64,000 bases of DNA from Roseovarius dicentrarchi (GCF_003316635.1 NZ_QNQP01000004.1:164622-228621); one strand, 5' to 3'; numbered from the stretch's first letter, positions 36,776 through 47,141 are shown. Numbers and translations are program-made. The notes: generated by a model not told the origin, from the sequence alone.

Positions 36776-36960
36776 AACACGATAATCTCATGGAAAGTCG
36801 GCGGAATTCAGCAATCCAAAGATCTGGATGACTGGCTGCATCACTGCAACTGCGGGCGCCGACATCGGGGCAAAATGTGTAGCGGCAGAGCGTCCATCGA
36901 AACTGTCCTCGACGGGAAAGACGTGATCACGGCGCTTGTCGCACTGCGCGATCGGGCCGA
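36776..36960 (+). pseudogene. Transposase C-terminal remnant (IS3/IS481-like)
   Basis: A reading frame without a start gives DLDDWLHHCNCGRRHRGKMC followed by SGRASIETVLDGK. This matches the end of integrase-core transposases, where DLDxWLxxYNxxRxHQGKxCxGRTPxxT is typical. The catalytic core is missing. It lies just upstream of the rrf2-cco operon on the other strand. Confidence 0.6.
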
Positions 36961-37488
36961 TAGCTTTATTCAATTTATATTAAATACAGGCCCGCCGGGA
37001 TGTTCCGTCTGCTCAGATCTGGTCGGGAATGGGTCGCGCCCGCGCGTTCCACCTTGGCCCGCGCATGTCGCGTGAATTGTGGCAGGAGCAGGTTATCCGG
37101 ATACCGGCATCTTCAAGCGTGAGGGTGGCTGCCTGCTTTTGGAGCTTGCAGATTTCCGGCGCTAGGAACTTCAGAAAGACCGGACACAGCAGGAGTGGTT
37201 GGATATTTCTCCACTCGGTGCCCAAAGACCGCTTGAAATGCGCTGATCGTGCAAACCTTGACCTGCATGACATGCAAGGGGAAGGGCGCGCCGTGCTGCA
37301 TGCGACGGTTTGCAGAATCAAACCGTCGCATGCAGCACGATTCCTCGCATGTGTTCGCCTGCGATCGACCGGCGGCACCGCTGGACATGCCCGAAGCCTC
37401 CCTACGGTCGAACCTGTGGAGAGGCCACATATCCAGCGTGATATGGTGTGGCGGCTGGTTGCCAGGAGCGAGCCGTTTCTCTTTCGGC
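36961..37488. other. Non-coding, probably decayed DNA
   Basis: No supportable gene on either strand between the transposase remnant and the AhpD-like gene. It includes a perfect inverted repeat (separate entry). Confidence 0.5.
37292..37339. repeat. Perfect 21-bp inverted repeat with 6-nt loop
   Basis: Arms at 37292-37312 and 37319-37339 are exact reverse complements; the centre is CAGAAT. No T tract follows, so it is not a normal terminator. No transposase is attached. Confidence 0.85.
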
Positions 37489-37824
37489 TCAGGCCGTCAG
37501 CTCGTCGTAGCATTCCATCGCCTTGGCCGCGTACATCATGGCCGGGCCACCGCCCATCTGGATGGACATTGCCAGAACGTCGCCGATTTCCTCGCGCGTG
37601 GCGCCCGCTTTGACCAGCGCTTCCACGTGCAGGCTGATGCACGGCTCGCAGCGGATGGCGACAGAAATGCCAAGCGCCACGAACTCCTTGGCTTTGAAAT
37701 CCAGCGTGCCGCCTTCCTTGACGGTCTTGCCCATCGCGTTGAAGGCGCGCATCGTGTCGGGGATCACGCCATTCAGGTTGCGAAGCCCATTGCGCGTTTC
37801 GTCCAGCTTAGTTTTCCAGGCCAT
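37489..37824 (-). CDS. carboxymuconolactone decarboxylase / AhpD-like protein
   Basis: A 111-residue helical protein of the CMD family. The redox motif CEPCISLHVE (C-x2-C-x3-H) matches the AhpD-type alkylhydroperoxidase active site. Such proteins use the cysteine pair to reduce peroxides or act as thiol carriers. The ATG at 37824 has GAGAA upstream; another ATG lies at 37836. It diverges from the GMC oxidoreductase gene. Confidence 0.85.
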   Translation of the reverse strand: MAWKTKLDETRNGLRNLNGVIPDTMRAFNAMGKTVKEGGTLDFKAKEFVALGISVAIRCEPCISLHVEALVKAGATREEIGDVLAMSIQMGGGPAMMYAAKAMECYDELTA

Positions 37825-38098
37825 AATGTTTCTCATGCTAAGGTCAGTTGCCGCTGCTTACCTTGGCCGCCTGCGGCGCGCTTTGATCCGCATCAATGAT
37901 CGACGCATCTGGTGTGACCGGCATTGATGCCCGGCTGCGCATTGCCGGAGGCGGTCAGGGCAGCGGCGGCGCTGTTAATGCCTGTTTGCTCTTGTCGCCA
38001 AACGTGACAGACACGGGCAACCCGACAATCACCGGTCGTAGAAGACATTCACTTGGGGGATACCGCGTTGCAGCGGGCCGGATCCAGAAGAGGCAAGA

Positions 38099-39715
38099 AT
38101 GGCAGATCACGCGCAGCTCGATGGCGAGTATGACTATATCATAGTGGGGGCCGGTACGGCTGGATGCGTGCTTGCCAATCGTTTGTCGGAGAACCCCAAG
38201 ACGCGCGTGCTGCTGCTGGAGGCGGGCAAATCGGACAATTACCACTGGGTGCGCATCCCGGTCGGGTATCTGTACTGCATCGGCAATCCGCGTACGGACT
38301 GGATGATGAAAACCGCGTCCGAGCCGGGGCTGAACGGGCGCAGCCTTGTGTATCCACGGGGCAAGGTGCTGGGCGGCTGTTCGTCGGTCAACGGCATGAT
38401 CTACATGCGCGGGCAGGCGGCCGATTACGACCACTGGCGGCAGTTGGGCAATACCGGCTGGGGCTGGGATGACGTGCTGCCGTATTTTCTGAAATCCGAG
38501 GATCATCATGGCGGCGACAGTGACATGCACCGCGCGGGCGGCGCGTGGAAGGTGACCAGGCAGCGGCTGCACTGGGACATCCTGAAGGCTGTGCAGGCGG
38601 GCGCGCAGGAATTCGGCATCATGCCGCGCGCCGATTTCAATGACGGCGATAACGAGGGGTCCGGATTTTTCGAGGTCAATCAGAACAAGGGCCGCCGCTG
38701 GAGCACGGCGAACGGATTTTTGCACCCGGCAATGAAGCGGCCCAATCTGCGGGTGATCACCCAGGCGCATACCGATCATCTGATCCTGGATGGCCGCACC
38801 GTTCGCGGCGTGCGGTTCCGGCGCAAGGGGCAGTCCTTTGACGCAGTGGCCAAGGCCGAGGTTGTGCTGGCGGCGGGTGCCATCAATTCGCCCAAGATCC
38901 TTGAGCTGTCGGGCATTGGCCGACCCGAGGTGCTGCAGGCGCAGGGCATTGAGACGCAGCACGAAAGCGCGGGTGTCGGCGAGAATTTGCAAGATCACCT
39001 GCAAATTCGGACGGTCTTCAAGGTTCAGAACGCCAAGACCTTGAACACGATGACGAACAGTCTGCTTGGCAAGGCCAAAATCGCGTTGCAATACGCCGCA
39101 ACGCAATCGGGGCCGATGTCGATGGCGCCCAGTCAATTCGGCATGTTCACCAAATCTGACCCATCGCTGGACACGCCCGATCTGGAATATCATGTGCAGC
39201 CCCTGTCCACTGACAGGCTGGGCGATCCGTTGCATGCGTTTCCGGCGATCACGGTGTCGGTCTGCAACCTGCGGCCCGAAAGCGTGGGCTCGTGCCATAT
39301 TGCGGCGCCCGGCAGCGACGTTCAGCCAGACATAGCGCTGAATTACCTGTCGGCAGACAAGGACCGGCGCGTCGCGGTCGAATCGGTCAAGCAGGCCCGC
39401 AGGATCATGACCGCCAACGCCCTCAAGCCCTACCAGCCGGAAGAAATTTTGCCCGGTCCCGCCTGCCGCGAGGATGCCGATATCGTGCGCGCCATCGGCG
39501 ATATTGCGACGACCATTTTCCATCCGGTCGGCACCTGCAAGATGGGGACCGACGACCGCGCCGTTGTCGGCGCGGACCTGCGGGTGCATGGTCTCGATGG
39601 GCTGCGCATTGTCGATGCCTCGATCATGCCGAAAATTGTATCGGGCAACACCGCCTCGCCGGTCGTGATGATCGCAGAGAAGGCCGCTGACATGATTGCG
39701 CAGGGCCGCGGATGA
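38099..39715 (+). CDS. GMC family FAD-dependent oxidoreductase (choline dehydrogenase-like)
   Basis: A 538-residue flavoprotein. The FAD fold reads [17 protein letters not shown] near residues 13-29, and [20 protein letters not shown] is the first GMC signature. The C-terminal HPVGTCKMG...[23 protein letters not shown] carries the active-site histidine. It oxidises an alcohol; choline, polyethylene glycol and other alcohols are all possible. No betaine genes are adjacent, so a choline role is not supported by context. The ATG follows AGAGGCAAG. Confidence 0.88.
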   Translation: MADHAQLDGEYDYIIVGAGTAGCVLANRLSENPKTRVLLLEAGKSDNYHWVRIPVGYLYCIGNPRTDWMMKTASEPGLNGRSLVYPRGKVLGGCSSVNGMIYMRGQAADYDHWRQLGNTGWGWDDVLPYFLKSEDHHGGDSDMHRAGGAWKVTRQRLHWDILKAVQAGAQEFGIMPRADFNDGDNEGSGFFEVNQNKGRRWSTANGFLHPAMKRPNLRVITQAHTDHLILDGRTVRGVRFRRKGQSFDAVAKAEVVLAAGAINSPKILELSGIGRPEVLQAQGIETQHESAGVGENLQDHLQIRTVFKVQNAKTLNTMTNSLLGKAKIALQYAATQSGPMSMAPSQFGMFTKSDPSLDTPDLEYHVQPLSTDRLGDPLHAFPAITVSVCNLRPESVGSCHIAAPGSDVQPDIALNYLSADKDRRVAVESVKQARRIMTANALKPYQPEEILPGPACREDADIVRAIGDIATTIFHPVGTCKMGTDDRAVVGADLRVHGLDGLRIVDASIMPKIVSGNTASPVVMIAEKAADMIAQGRG

Positions 39716-39766
39716 GCGGCGGCGGCCCGTCGCAACCCGTCGCCTGACAGAAGCCAGAGGAACAGC

Positions 39767-40993
39767 ATGCAGAAAATCACCCTTCCCGAACGGCCAGATT
39801 GGCGCGACCATGCCCGCGAGGTCGGCTTTACCTTTGCCGACATGCATGGCGAGCCGTACTGGGACGAGACGTCGGCCTACGCCTTTTCGCTGGAGCAGAT
39901 CGAGGCGGATCTGGAGGATCCTGCGACCGAATTGCACGCGATGTGCCGGGAGGCGGCGGCGCATATCGTCGCGGACGAGGGGCTGATGGATCGCCTTGCC
40001 ATTCCCGAAAAGCACCGCGATCTGATCGCCGAAAGCTGGCGCCGGGGCGATCCGGAAATCTACGGACGCTTTGATTTTGCCTATGACGGCACAGGCCCGG
40101 CCAAGCTGCTGGAATATAACGCAGATACGCCAACATCGCTGTATGAAAGCGCCGCGTTTCAGTGGCAATGGCTGGAGGATCAGCTGGCCGCCGGCGTCCT
40201 GCCCGAGGGGGCGGATCAGTTCAACGGCATTCACGAGGCGCTGGTCGCGCGGTTCGGCGCGGTGTTCGAGCCGGGCAGTGATCTGCATTTCACAGCCGTT
40301 GCCGGAAACCCCGAAGATTACGGCACGGTCGAGGCGATGGGCTGGGCCGCGCGCGAGGCCGGGCTGGGCGCGCATTATTGCGATCTGGACAAGATCGCGC
40401 TCAGCGACGAGGGCCAGTTTCTGGATGACGAAGACCGCGTGATGGGCGTTTTGTTCAAGCTATACCCGTGGGAGGATCTGCTGCGCGACGATTACGCGGA
40501 TCACATCACCGCGTCGGGCTGCCTGTTTCTGGAACCGGCATGGAAGGCGCTGCTGTCCAACAAGGGGCTGTTGCCGGTGCTGTGGCAGATGTTCGAGGGG
40601 CATCCAAACCTGCTGCCTGCGTTTTTCGAGCAGGACGTAGCTCAGGCGATCGCGGGGCAGGGGCCGGCAGCGGCGCCTGTGGCAGAGGCCTTTGATCGCG
40701 CCTCGGCGCAGCTGATTGCGGGCCATGTGTCCAAGCCGATCCTGTCGCGCGAAGGGGCGTCGGTGACTATCATTGAGGCGGGCGAGATCGTGGAGCAGGC
40801 CCAGAACACCGAGTATTCCCAGCACCCCCGCATCGTTCAGGCCTATGCGCCCCTGCCCGAGTTTGATGGCTTTCGCCCCGTCATTGGGGCATGGATCGTG
40901 GGCGAGGAATGCGCCGGTATCGGCATCCGCGAGGATCGCTCGCGCATCACGCAGGATTTGTCGCGGTTCAAGCCGCATTATATTACCGGGTGA
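39767..40993 (+). CDS. glutathionylspermidine synthase family protein (YgiC-like)
   Basis: A 408-residue protein with a preATP-grasp/ATP-grasp fold like the synthetase half of glutathionylspermidine synthase and E. coli YgiC. Conserved pieces include YGRFDFAYDGTGPAKLLEYNADTPTSLYE, LFKLYPWE and KPILSREGASV. It probably ligates an amine or amino group to a peptide-like acid; the true substrate is unknown. The gene pairs with a DUF1190 lipoprotein gene 33 bp on, as ygiB and ygiC do in enterobacteria, though in the other order. Confidence 0.88.
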   Translation: MQKITLPERPDWRDHAREVGFTFADMHGEPYWDETSAYAFSLEQIEADLEDPATELHAMCREAAAHIVADEGLMDRLAIPEKHRDLIAESWRRGDPEIYGRFDFAYDGTGPAKLLEYNADTPTSLYESAAFQWQWLEDQLAAGVLPEGADQFNGIHEALVARFGAVFEPGSDLHFTAVAGNPEDYGTVEAMGWAAREAGLGAHYCDLDKIALSDEGQFLDDEDRVMGVLFKLYPWEDLLRDDYADHITASGCLFLEPAWKALLSNKGLLPVLWQMFEGHPNLLPAFFEQDVAQAIAGQGPAAAPVAEAFDRASAQLIAGHVSKPILSREGASVTIIEAGEIVEQAQNTEYSQHPRIVQAYAPLPEFDGFRPVIGAWIVGEECAGIGIREDRSRITQDLSRFKPHYITG

Positions 40994-41026
40994 AACACCC
41001 CCGTTTTCGCCACTTGCCTGAAAGGT

Positions 41027-41617
41027 ATGAACGCCATGACCAAACGCTCGAAACATGTTGCCATTATGATCCTTGGCGCCGCGGCCTTTACCCTTGCCGG
41101 GTGCCGGGAGGAACAGGTGGATGCCGCCGCCTATCCGGACGTGCAAAGCTGCACGGATGAGGCGATGAATGGCGGGCTGTTCACCGTTCAGGATTGCGAA
41201 ACAGCCTTTGCCGAGGCGCAGGCGCTGCATGTCGAAGCGGCCCCCCGCTATGACAGTTTCGAGGTCTGCGAGGAACAGCACGGCGTTGGCGCCTGCGGGT
41301 CCGAGCAGGAGGTCGCGCAGGGCGGGTCCAGCGGCATTTTCATGCCGCTTCTGGCCGGGTATCTGATCGGCAACATGCTGGGCGGACGGTCCGGCATGGC
41401 GGCGGCGCAGCCGCTTTACAAAACGGCTGGCGGGCGTTTCACAAATGCGGCAGGCTCCAGCACCTTTTCCAGCAACAAGGGCGCGGCAAAACTGAATACC
41501 TCGCAATTCACCCGCCCCGCCACAACCGCCGGCAAGGCCCCGATGAGCCGCGCCGCCGCCGCGTCGCGCGGCGGGTTTGGCAAGGCCGGCGGCGGTCGCT
41601 CGGGCTTTGGCGGGTAG
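41027..41617 (+). CDS. DUF1190 (YgiB-like) lipoprotein
   Basis: A 196-residue lipoprotein with lipobox LAGC, giving lipidation at C26. The mature part has four further cysteines (SCTDE, DCETA, VCEEQ, ACGSE). The stretch FMPLLAGYLIGNMLGG is followed by a Ser/Gly/Ala-rich, low-complexity tail. It matches DUF1190/YgiB. An ATG at 41036 fits the GAAAGG ribosome site better and may be the start. It is likely the envelope partner of the preceding synthetase-like enzyme. Confidence 0.82.
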   Translation: MNAMTKRSKHVAIMILGAAAFTLAGCREEQVDAAAYPDVQSCTDEAMNGGLFTVQDCETAFAEAQALHVEAAPRYDSFEVCEEQHGVGACGSEQEVAQGGSSGIFMPLLAGYLIGNMLGGRSGMAAAQPLYKTAGGRFTNAAGSSTFSSNKGAAKLNTSQFTRPATTAGKAPMSRAAAASRGGFGKAGGGRSGFGG

Positions 41618-41623
41618 GGCGCG

Positions 41624-43015
41624 TTAGCGGGCCGCGGTCAGCGCGTCCAGAATGCGCGCCCAGCTGCGCGTGCCTTTGTGAAAGCTTTCCATATCGTATT
41701 TTTCGTTGGGGGAATGGATCGCGTCGTCATCCTTGCCAAACCCGATCAGCATGGCCGTCATGCCCAGAATTTCGCCGAAATGCCCCGCGATGGGGATGGA
41801 TCCGCCGCAGCCGACATAGGCGGCCTCTTCGGGCCATTCATCCGACAGCGCGGCGCGCGCGGCCTCGAATGCGGGGTCCGAGATATCCATGATGCCCGCG
41901 CTGCTGGCGCCGTGGCCGGTGAATGTGGCGGTGCAATCCACCGGCAGGGACGCCGTGACATAGGCGCGAAACGCGTCGCGGATGGCAATCGGGTCCTGCC
42001 CTTCAACCAGACGGAAACTGATCTTGGCGCTGGCCTGGCTGGGCAGCACCGTCTTGAACCCGTCGCCGGTATAGCCGCCCCAGATCCCGTTCACCTCGGC
42101 GGTGGGGCGCGACCAGATCATCTCCAGCGGCAGGCGCCCATCCTCGCCCGCGGGCTGGCTGAGGCCGACATCGCCCAGAAACGTTGCGTGATCGAATCCC
42201 AGCCCCTCCCACTGGGCGCGCACTTCGGGCGCAAGGTCAGGGATATTGTCGTAAAAGCCGGGAAGCGTGACGCGGCCCGCATCATCGTGCAGACCTGCCA
42301 GCACCTTGGACAGAACGCGGATCGGATTGGCTGCGATCCCGCCGAAAAACCCAGAATGCAGATCCTTGTCCGGGCCGGTAATCGTGACCTCCTCGCCGGT
42401 CATGCCGCGCAGCATGGTGACGATGGCGGGCGTTTTGGACTGAAACAGACCGGTGTCGCAGATCAGCGCGATATCGGCGCGCAGCTCGTCCGCGTTTTCC
42501 TGCATGAACGGCACCAACGAGGGCGAGCCTGATTCCTCCTCTCCCTCGAAGAAAAATGTGATGCGGCAGGGCAGGGTGCCGTTGACGTCGCGCCAGGCGC
42601 GGCACGCCTCGACAAAGGTCATCAGCTGGCCCTTGTCGTCACTGGTGCCGCGGCCGCGGATCACCTCGCCCTTGGGCGTCTGCTCGACCGCCGGATCGAA
42701 CGGATCGCGCGCCCACAGCGCCAGCGGATCGACCGGCTGCACGTCGTAATGGCCATAAAACAGCAGATGCGGCGCGTATTCGGGTGCATCCTGTCCGGCA
42801 TGGCCAACCACCATGGGGTGTTTCGGCGTGGCGCGTTTTTCGGCAGTGATGCCAATGCTTTGCAGATCCGCCACCAGCCAGTCGGCGGCGTCCTGGCAGT
42901 CCTTTGCATAGGCCGGATCGGTCGAAATCGACGGAATGCGCAGAAACTCCAGCAGGCGCGCGGTGGCCTCCGGCATCTGCGCGTCAATACGGTCCAGAAC
43001 GGCGGTCAGGGACAT
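41624..43015 (-). CDS. M20 family metallopeptidase (dipeptidase)
   Basis: A 463-residue zinc peptidase of the M20/CNDP type. Metal and catalytic motifs are FYGHYDVQPVDP (His and Asp), GRGTSDDKGQL, FFFEGEEESGSPSL (Glu pair), and a late HSPNEKY histidine. It hydrolyses dipeptides or related amides in the cytoplasm. The ATG at 43015 follows GAGGTG. It ends six bases after the DUF1190 gene on the other strand. Confidence 0.9.
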   Translation of the reverse strand: MSLTAVLDRIDAQMPEATARLLEFLRIPSISTDPAYAKDCQDAADWLVADLQSIGITAEKRATPKHPMVVGHAGQDAPEYAPHLLFYGHYDVQPVDPLALWARDPFDPAVEQTPKGEVIRGRGTSDDKGQLMTFVEACRAWRDVNGTLPCRITFFFEGEEESGSPSLVPFMQENADELRADIALICDTGLFQSKTPAIVTMLRGMTGEEVTITGPDKDLHSGFFGGIAANPIRVLSKVLAGLHDDAGRVTLPGFYDNIPDLAPEVRAQWEGLGFDHATFLGDVGLSQPAGEDGRLPLEMIWSRPTAEVNGIWGGYTGDGFKTVLPSQASAKISFRLVEGQDPIAIRDAFRAYVTASLPVDCTATFTGHGASSAGIMDISDPAFEAARAALSDEWPEEAAYVGCGGSIPIAGHFGEILGMTAMLIGFGKDDDAIHSPNEKYDMESFHKGTRSWARILDALTAAR

Positions 43016-43110
43016 GGGGCACCTCGATTTTGGATTTTCCCGCACCCTAACAGGCCGCGCCGCCCTGTCCAGATGCGTGCCGGGTGACGCGCGGAAAAGG
43101 ACCGTTTCGA

Positions 43111-43124
43111 TTGATGCATATCAA
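43111..43124. promoter_or_regulatory. FNR/FnrL box upstream of hemA
   Basis: TTGATGCATATCAA is a perfect match to the FNR consensus TTGAT-N4-ATCAA. It lies 134 bases before the hemA start. FnrL activation of hemA at low oxygen is known in Rhodobacter. Confidence 0.85.
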
Positions 43125-43257
43125 TGCGGGGCGCGGCAATCTGTAGCCTGTTGCAAGAAAATGCCTCCGGCTATATTAGAATACATGTAGATCAGGCGGT
43201 GACCCATACCGCGAGGCCCGCGTTTCCTGCCGGCCACGACCAAGGAAAGGAAACCCG

Positions 43258-44493
43258 TTGAATCAGCCCATTGATTACACGGCGAAGCTGAGCGAAGCGC
43301 TGGATCGTCTGCACGGCGAAGGCCGTTATCGCACCTTCATTGATATCGAGCGGCGCCGCGGCCAGTTTCCGCATGCCGTATGGAATTGCCCCGACGGCAC
43401 CGAAAAGGCGATCACCGTCTGGTGCGGCAATGATTATCTGGGCATGGGCCAACACCCCGAGGTTCTGGCCGCCATGCACGAGGCGATCGACGCCACAGGC
43501 GCCGGATCGGGCGGCACGCGCAACATTTCCGGCACCACAATCTACCACAAGCGGCTGGAAGCCGAGCTGGCCGATCTGCATGGCAAGGAGTCGGCGCTGC
43601 TGTTCACCAGCGCCTACATCGCCAATGACGCCACGCTGTCGACCCTGCCCAAGCTGTTTCCGGGGCTGATCATCTATTCCGACGCGCTGAACCATGCCTC
43701 GATGATCGAGGGCGTGCGCCGCAATGGCGGGGCCAAGCGCATCTTTCGTCACAACGATGTGCAGCATCTGCGCGAATTGATGGCAGCAGACGACCCGGCA
43801 GCGCCCAAGCTGGTCGCGTTCGAATCGGTCTATTCGATGGATGGCGATTTCGGCCCGATCGAGGCGATTTGCGATGCCGCCGATGAATTCGGCGCGCTGA
43901 CCTATATCGACGAGGTCCACGCCGTCGGCATGTACGGCCCCCGCGGCGGCGGCGTCACCGAGCGGGACAATCTGGCGCACCGGATTGATATCATCAACGG
44001 CACGCTGGCCAAGGCATATGGCGTGATGGGCGGCTATATCGCCGCATCCGAACGGATGTGCGATGCGGTGCGCAGCTACGCGCCGGGGTTCATTTTTACC
44101 ACGTCGCTGGCCCCTGCCATCGCCGCCGGGGCGGCGGCGAGTGTTGCGTTTCTGAAACAGGATCAGACCCTGCGCGCGCAACATCAGACCCAGGCAAAGA
44201 TCCTGAAGCTGCGGCTCAAGGGGCTGGGCCTGCCGCTGATTGACCATGGCAGCCACATCGTGCCGGTCATCGTGGGCGATCCCAAACACACCAAGAAGCT
44301 GAGCGATATGTTGTTGGAACGGCATGGTATTTACGTGCAGCCGATCAACTTCCCCACCGTGCCGCGCGGCACCGAACGCCTGCGCTTTACCCCGTCGCCG
44401 GTACACGGACCCGGCGAGATTGATCAGCTGGTACGCGCCATGGATGACCTGTGGAGCCACTGTGCGCTGAATCGCGCCGAGATGAGTGCGTGA
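43258..44493 (+). CDS. hemA: 5-aminolevulinate synthase
   Basis: Condenses glycine and succinyl-CoA to 5-aminolevulinate, the first step of heme and bacteriochlorophyll synthesis by the C4 route. The 411-residue PLP enzyme has its cofactor lysine at K252 ([13 protein letters not shown]), [18 protein letters not shown] for the ring-binding aspartate, and [12 protein letters not shown] early on. The start is a TTG at 43258, eight bases after a strong AAGGAAAGG site; no ATG fits. An FNR box upstream suggests induction when oxygen falls, in step with the cbb3 oxidase. Confidence 0.95.
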   Translation: MNQPIDYTAKLSEALDRLHGEGRYRTFIDIERRRGQFPHAVWNCPDGTEKAITVWCGNDYLGMGQHPEVLAAMHEAIDATGAGSGGTRNISGTTIYHKRLEAELADLHGKESALLFTSAYIANDATLSTLPKLFPGLIIYSDALNHASMIEGVRRNGGAKRIFRHNDVQHLRELMAADDPAAPKLVAFESVYSMDGDFGPIEAICDAADEFGALTYIDEVHAVGMYGPRGGGVTERDNLAHRIDIINGTLAKAYGVMGGYIAASERMCDAVRSYAPGFIFTTSLAPAIAAGAAASVAFLKQDQTLRAQHQTQAKILKLRLKGLGLPLIDHGSHIVPVIVGDPKHTKKLSDMLLERHGIYVQPINFPTVPRGTERLRFTPSPVHGPGEIDQLVRAMDDLWSHCALNRAEMSA

Positions 44494-44605
44494 CGCCAAG
44501 ATTGGTGCAAATGCGCTTGCGGTATGCTAGTTTGCCTGAAAACAAAGGGCACGGTCGAATCGAGATCTATCGGCCAAGGCTTATCGACATTGAGGGGCAG
44601 CTTGC

Positions 44606-45877
44606 ATGATTTTGCGTCGGTTTTCGCGAGGCACCGCAACCACGGAGGCGGAGCCGCGCGGTTTTGACTCTTTCGATCTGCGCCTTGGCGATCTGATGCG
44701 CGGCGAACGGGCAACCATGGGCAAATCGCTGCTGGATGTCGAACGCGAATTGCGGATCAAGGCCAGCTATGTGGCCGCGATCGAAAATGCCAATCCCGAT
44801 GCCTTTGATACGCCCGGCTTCATCCCCGGTTACGTGCGGTCCTATGCGCGTTACCTGGGCATGGACCCCGACCGCGCCTTTATCACGTTCTGCAACGAAA
44901 GCGGGTTTTCCACGGCGCATGGCATGTCTGCCGCCGCATCCTCGGTCCGGCGCAGCGATGCGCCCGTGCCGCGCGCGGCGGGGCGGGGCGATGCGCGTCT
45001 GACTTCGCCCAGCATGCCGTTTGTTCCCGCCAGCGAAAGCATTCTGTCACGGATCGAGCCGGGTGCAATCGGATCGGTTGCGGTGCTGATCGCGCTGATT
45101 TCGGCCATCGGCTATGGCGGGTGGAGCGTGCTGAACGAGGTGCAGCGCGTTCAGGTGTCGCCCGTCGAAAATACGCCCGACGTACTGGCCGATCTGGACC
45201 CGCTCGCCGATGCGCGCGGCGGCAGCCGGGCAGGGCCGGGCGACGGCGCGGACGTGATTGCCGGTGCCGGCATGACATCGCCCGAAGGTGATACGCTGGA
45301 CCGGCTTTACCGGCCCGAGGCGCTGGATGTGCCGGTGCTGATTGCGCGCGACGGCCCGATTTCCACATTGGACCCGATGGAGGGCGGCACGCTGCCCGGC
45401 GCGATTATGCCCGACACCTCGCGCGCGATTGCCGAGGCGCCCAGCAGCGCCCAGCCGAATGCGATCGATGCGGTCATTGCGTCCATCGTCAGCCCGCAGG
45501 TTGTCCAGCAGCCCGCCGAGGGCGTGCAGATGGTCGCCGTGCGCCCGGCATGGGTGCGCGTCCGTGCCGCCGACGGCAGCGTGATCTATGAGGGTATCAT
45601 GAACGCCGGCGACACCTATGATGTGCCGCAAACCGAAGTGCCGCCGACACTGCGCGTTGGCGAATCCGGTGCGATTTATTTCAAGGTGGCGGGCCAGCAT
45701 TACGGCCCCGCCGGCCCGCGCGGCTCTGTCACCTCCAGCCTGGCGCTGGCGCCCGAGGGGCTGACCGGACAGCTGACCGTGGCCGACCTGACGCAGGATT
45801 CCGATCTGGAACGCTATGTTGCCGAGCTGGGCAATCTGGCCGAGCGTTTGCCGGGCGAACAGCCCGCCGCCGAGTAA
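44606..45877 (+). CDS. RodZ-like helix-turn-helix membrane protein
   Basis: A 423-residue protein with a cytoplasmic HTH domain (about 25-95: LGDLMRGERATMGKSLLDVERELRIKASYVAAIEN), one membrane helix at about 151-172, and a periplasmic part. The C-terminal DUF4115 domain lies at about 310-390 (AWVRVRAADGSVIYEGIMNAGDTYDVP). This is the RodZ layout, a protein that links MreB to the wall elongation machinery. It comes 107 bp before ispG, as in many alphaproteobacteria. Confidence 0.85.
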   Translation: MILRRFSRGTATTEAEPRGFDSFDLRLGDLMRGERATMGKSLLDVERELRIKASYVAAIENANPDAFDTPGFIPGYVRSYARYLGMDPDRAFITFCNESGFSTAHGMSAAASSVRRSDAPVPRAAGRGDARLTSPSMPFVPASESILSRIEPGAIGSVAVLIALISAIGYGGWSVLNEVQRVQVSPVENTPDVLADLDPLADARGGSRAGPGDGADVIAGAGMTSPEGDTLDRLYRPEALDVPVLIARDGPISTLDPMEGGTLPGAIMPDTSRAIAEAPSSAQPNAIDAVIASIVSPQVVQQPAEGVQMVAVRPAWVRVRAADGSVIYEGIMNAGDTYDVPQTEVPPTLRVGESGAIYFKVAGQHYGPAGPRGSVTSSLALAPEGLTGQLTVADLTQDSDLERYVAELGNLAERLPGEQPAAE

Positions 45878-45983
45878 TGTGATCCGGCGCGGCCTCACCG
45901 CGATTGAAGCCGGCGCCGGTTCGTCCTATCTGACAAGCTGACATGATTACCGGCGCGCCCGCCCGCCGGAGGAAGGACCGCTA

Positions 45984-47111
45984 ATGTCGATCAATCCCAT
46001 TCGCCCGTGGCGCAACATCGAACGCCGCCAAAGCCGCCAGATCCATGTGGGCAACGTCCCCGTCGGCGGCGGCGCGCCGATTTCCGTGCAAACCATGACC
46101 AATACCGCCACGACGGATGTGGCCGGGACCGTGGCACAGATCCAGTCGGCGGCGGATGCGGGCGCTGATATCGTGCGCGTTTCTGTCCCGGACGAGGCTT
46201 CGGCCAAGGCGCTGAAGGACATCGTGCGCGAAAGCCCGGTGCCCATCGTCGCCGATATCCATTTTCATTACAAACGCGGGATCGAGGCCGCCGAGGCGGG
46301 CGCCGCCTGTCTGCGCATCAACCCCGGCAATATCGGCAGCCCCGAGCGGGTGCGCGATGTGATCGCCGCGGCGCGCGATCATGGTTGCTCGATCCGGATC
46401 GGTGTCAATGCCGGATCGCTGGAAAAGCATCTGCTGGATAAATACGGCGAGCCGTGCCCCGATGCGATGGTCGAGTCGGGGCTGGAGCATATTCGCATCC
46501 TGCAAGACAATGATTTCCATGAATTCAAGATCAGCGTGAAAGCGTCCGACGTGTTCATGGCCGCCGCCGCGTATCAGCAACTGGCCGAGGCGACGGACGC
46601 GCCCATCCATCTGGGCATCACCGAGGCGGGCGGGCTGATCAGCGGCACCATCAAATCGGCCATCGGCATGGGCAATCTGCTCTGGGCCGGGATTGGCGAC
46701 ACGATCCGCGTCAGCCTGTCGGCCGACCCGGTGGAAGAGGTCAAGATGGGGTTCGAGATCCTCAAATCGCTGGGCCTGCGGCATAGGGGTGTCAACATCA
46801 TCAGCTGCCCCAGCTGCGCCCGCCAAGGCTTTGACGTGATCAAGACGGTCGAGGCGCTGGAGCAGCGGCTGGAGCATATCAAGACCCCGATGAGCCTGAG
46901 CATCATCGGCTGCGTCGTGAACGGGCCGGGCGAGGCGCTGATGACGGATGTGGGCTTCACCGGCGGCGGCGCCGGGTCGGGCATGGTGTATCTGGCGGGC
47001 AAGCAGAGCCATAAGCTGAGCAATGACCAGATGATCGACCATATCGTCGAGCAGGTCGAAAAGCGTGCCGCGCAGATTGATGCGCAGGCCGCGCTGGACG
47101 CCGCCGAATAG
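45984..47111 (+). CDS. ispG: 4-hydroxy-3-methylbut-2-enyl diphosphate synthase
   Basis: The seventh step of the MEP isoprenoid route, converting MEcPP to HMBPP with a [4Fe-4S] cluster. The 375-residue protein has the TIM-barrel N-terminus with [12 protein letters not shown] and the cluster cysteines in [12 protein letters not shown] and [10 protein letters not shown]. All three needed cysteines are present. The ATG follows GGAGGAAGG. Length fits the short bacterial form. Confidence 0.95.
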   Translation: MSINPIRPWRNIERRQSRQIHVGNVPVGGGAPISVQTMTNTATTDVAGTVAQIQSAADAGADIVRVSVPDEASAKALKDIVRESPVPIVADIHFHYKRGIEAAEAGAACLRINPGNIGSPERVRDVIAAARDHGCSIRIGVNAGSLEKHLLDKYGEPCPDAMVESGLEHIRILQDNDFHEFKISVKASDVFMAAAAYQQLAEATDAPIHLGITEAGGLISGTIKSAIGMGNLLWAGIGDTIRVSLSADPVEEVKMGFEILKSLGLRHRGVNIISCPSCARQGFDVIKTVEALEQRLEHIKTPMSLSIIGCVVNGPGEALMTDVGFTGGGAGSGMVYLAGKQSHKLSNDQMIDHIVEQVEKRAAQIDAQAALDAAE

Positions 47112-47141
47112 CGCCGCCCCGATACGGGACGGCGCCAGAGT

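Noticed and set aside
37292..37339. The inverted repeat as an integron attC site
   Set aside because: The arms match perfectly and lack the GTTRRRY / RYYYAAC ends and the unpaired bases that attC sites need.
37955..40375. 806-residue frame on the minus strand
   Set aside because: Antisense to the GMC oxidoreductase and the glutathionylspermidine synthase-like gene, both with clear motifs.
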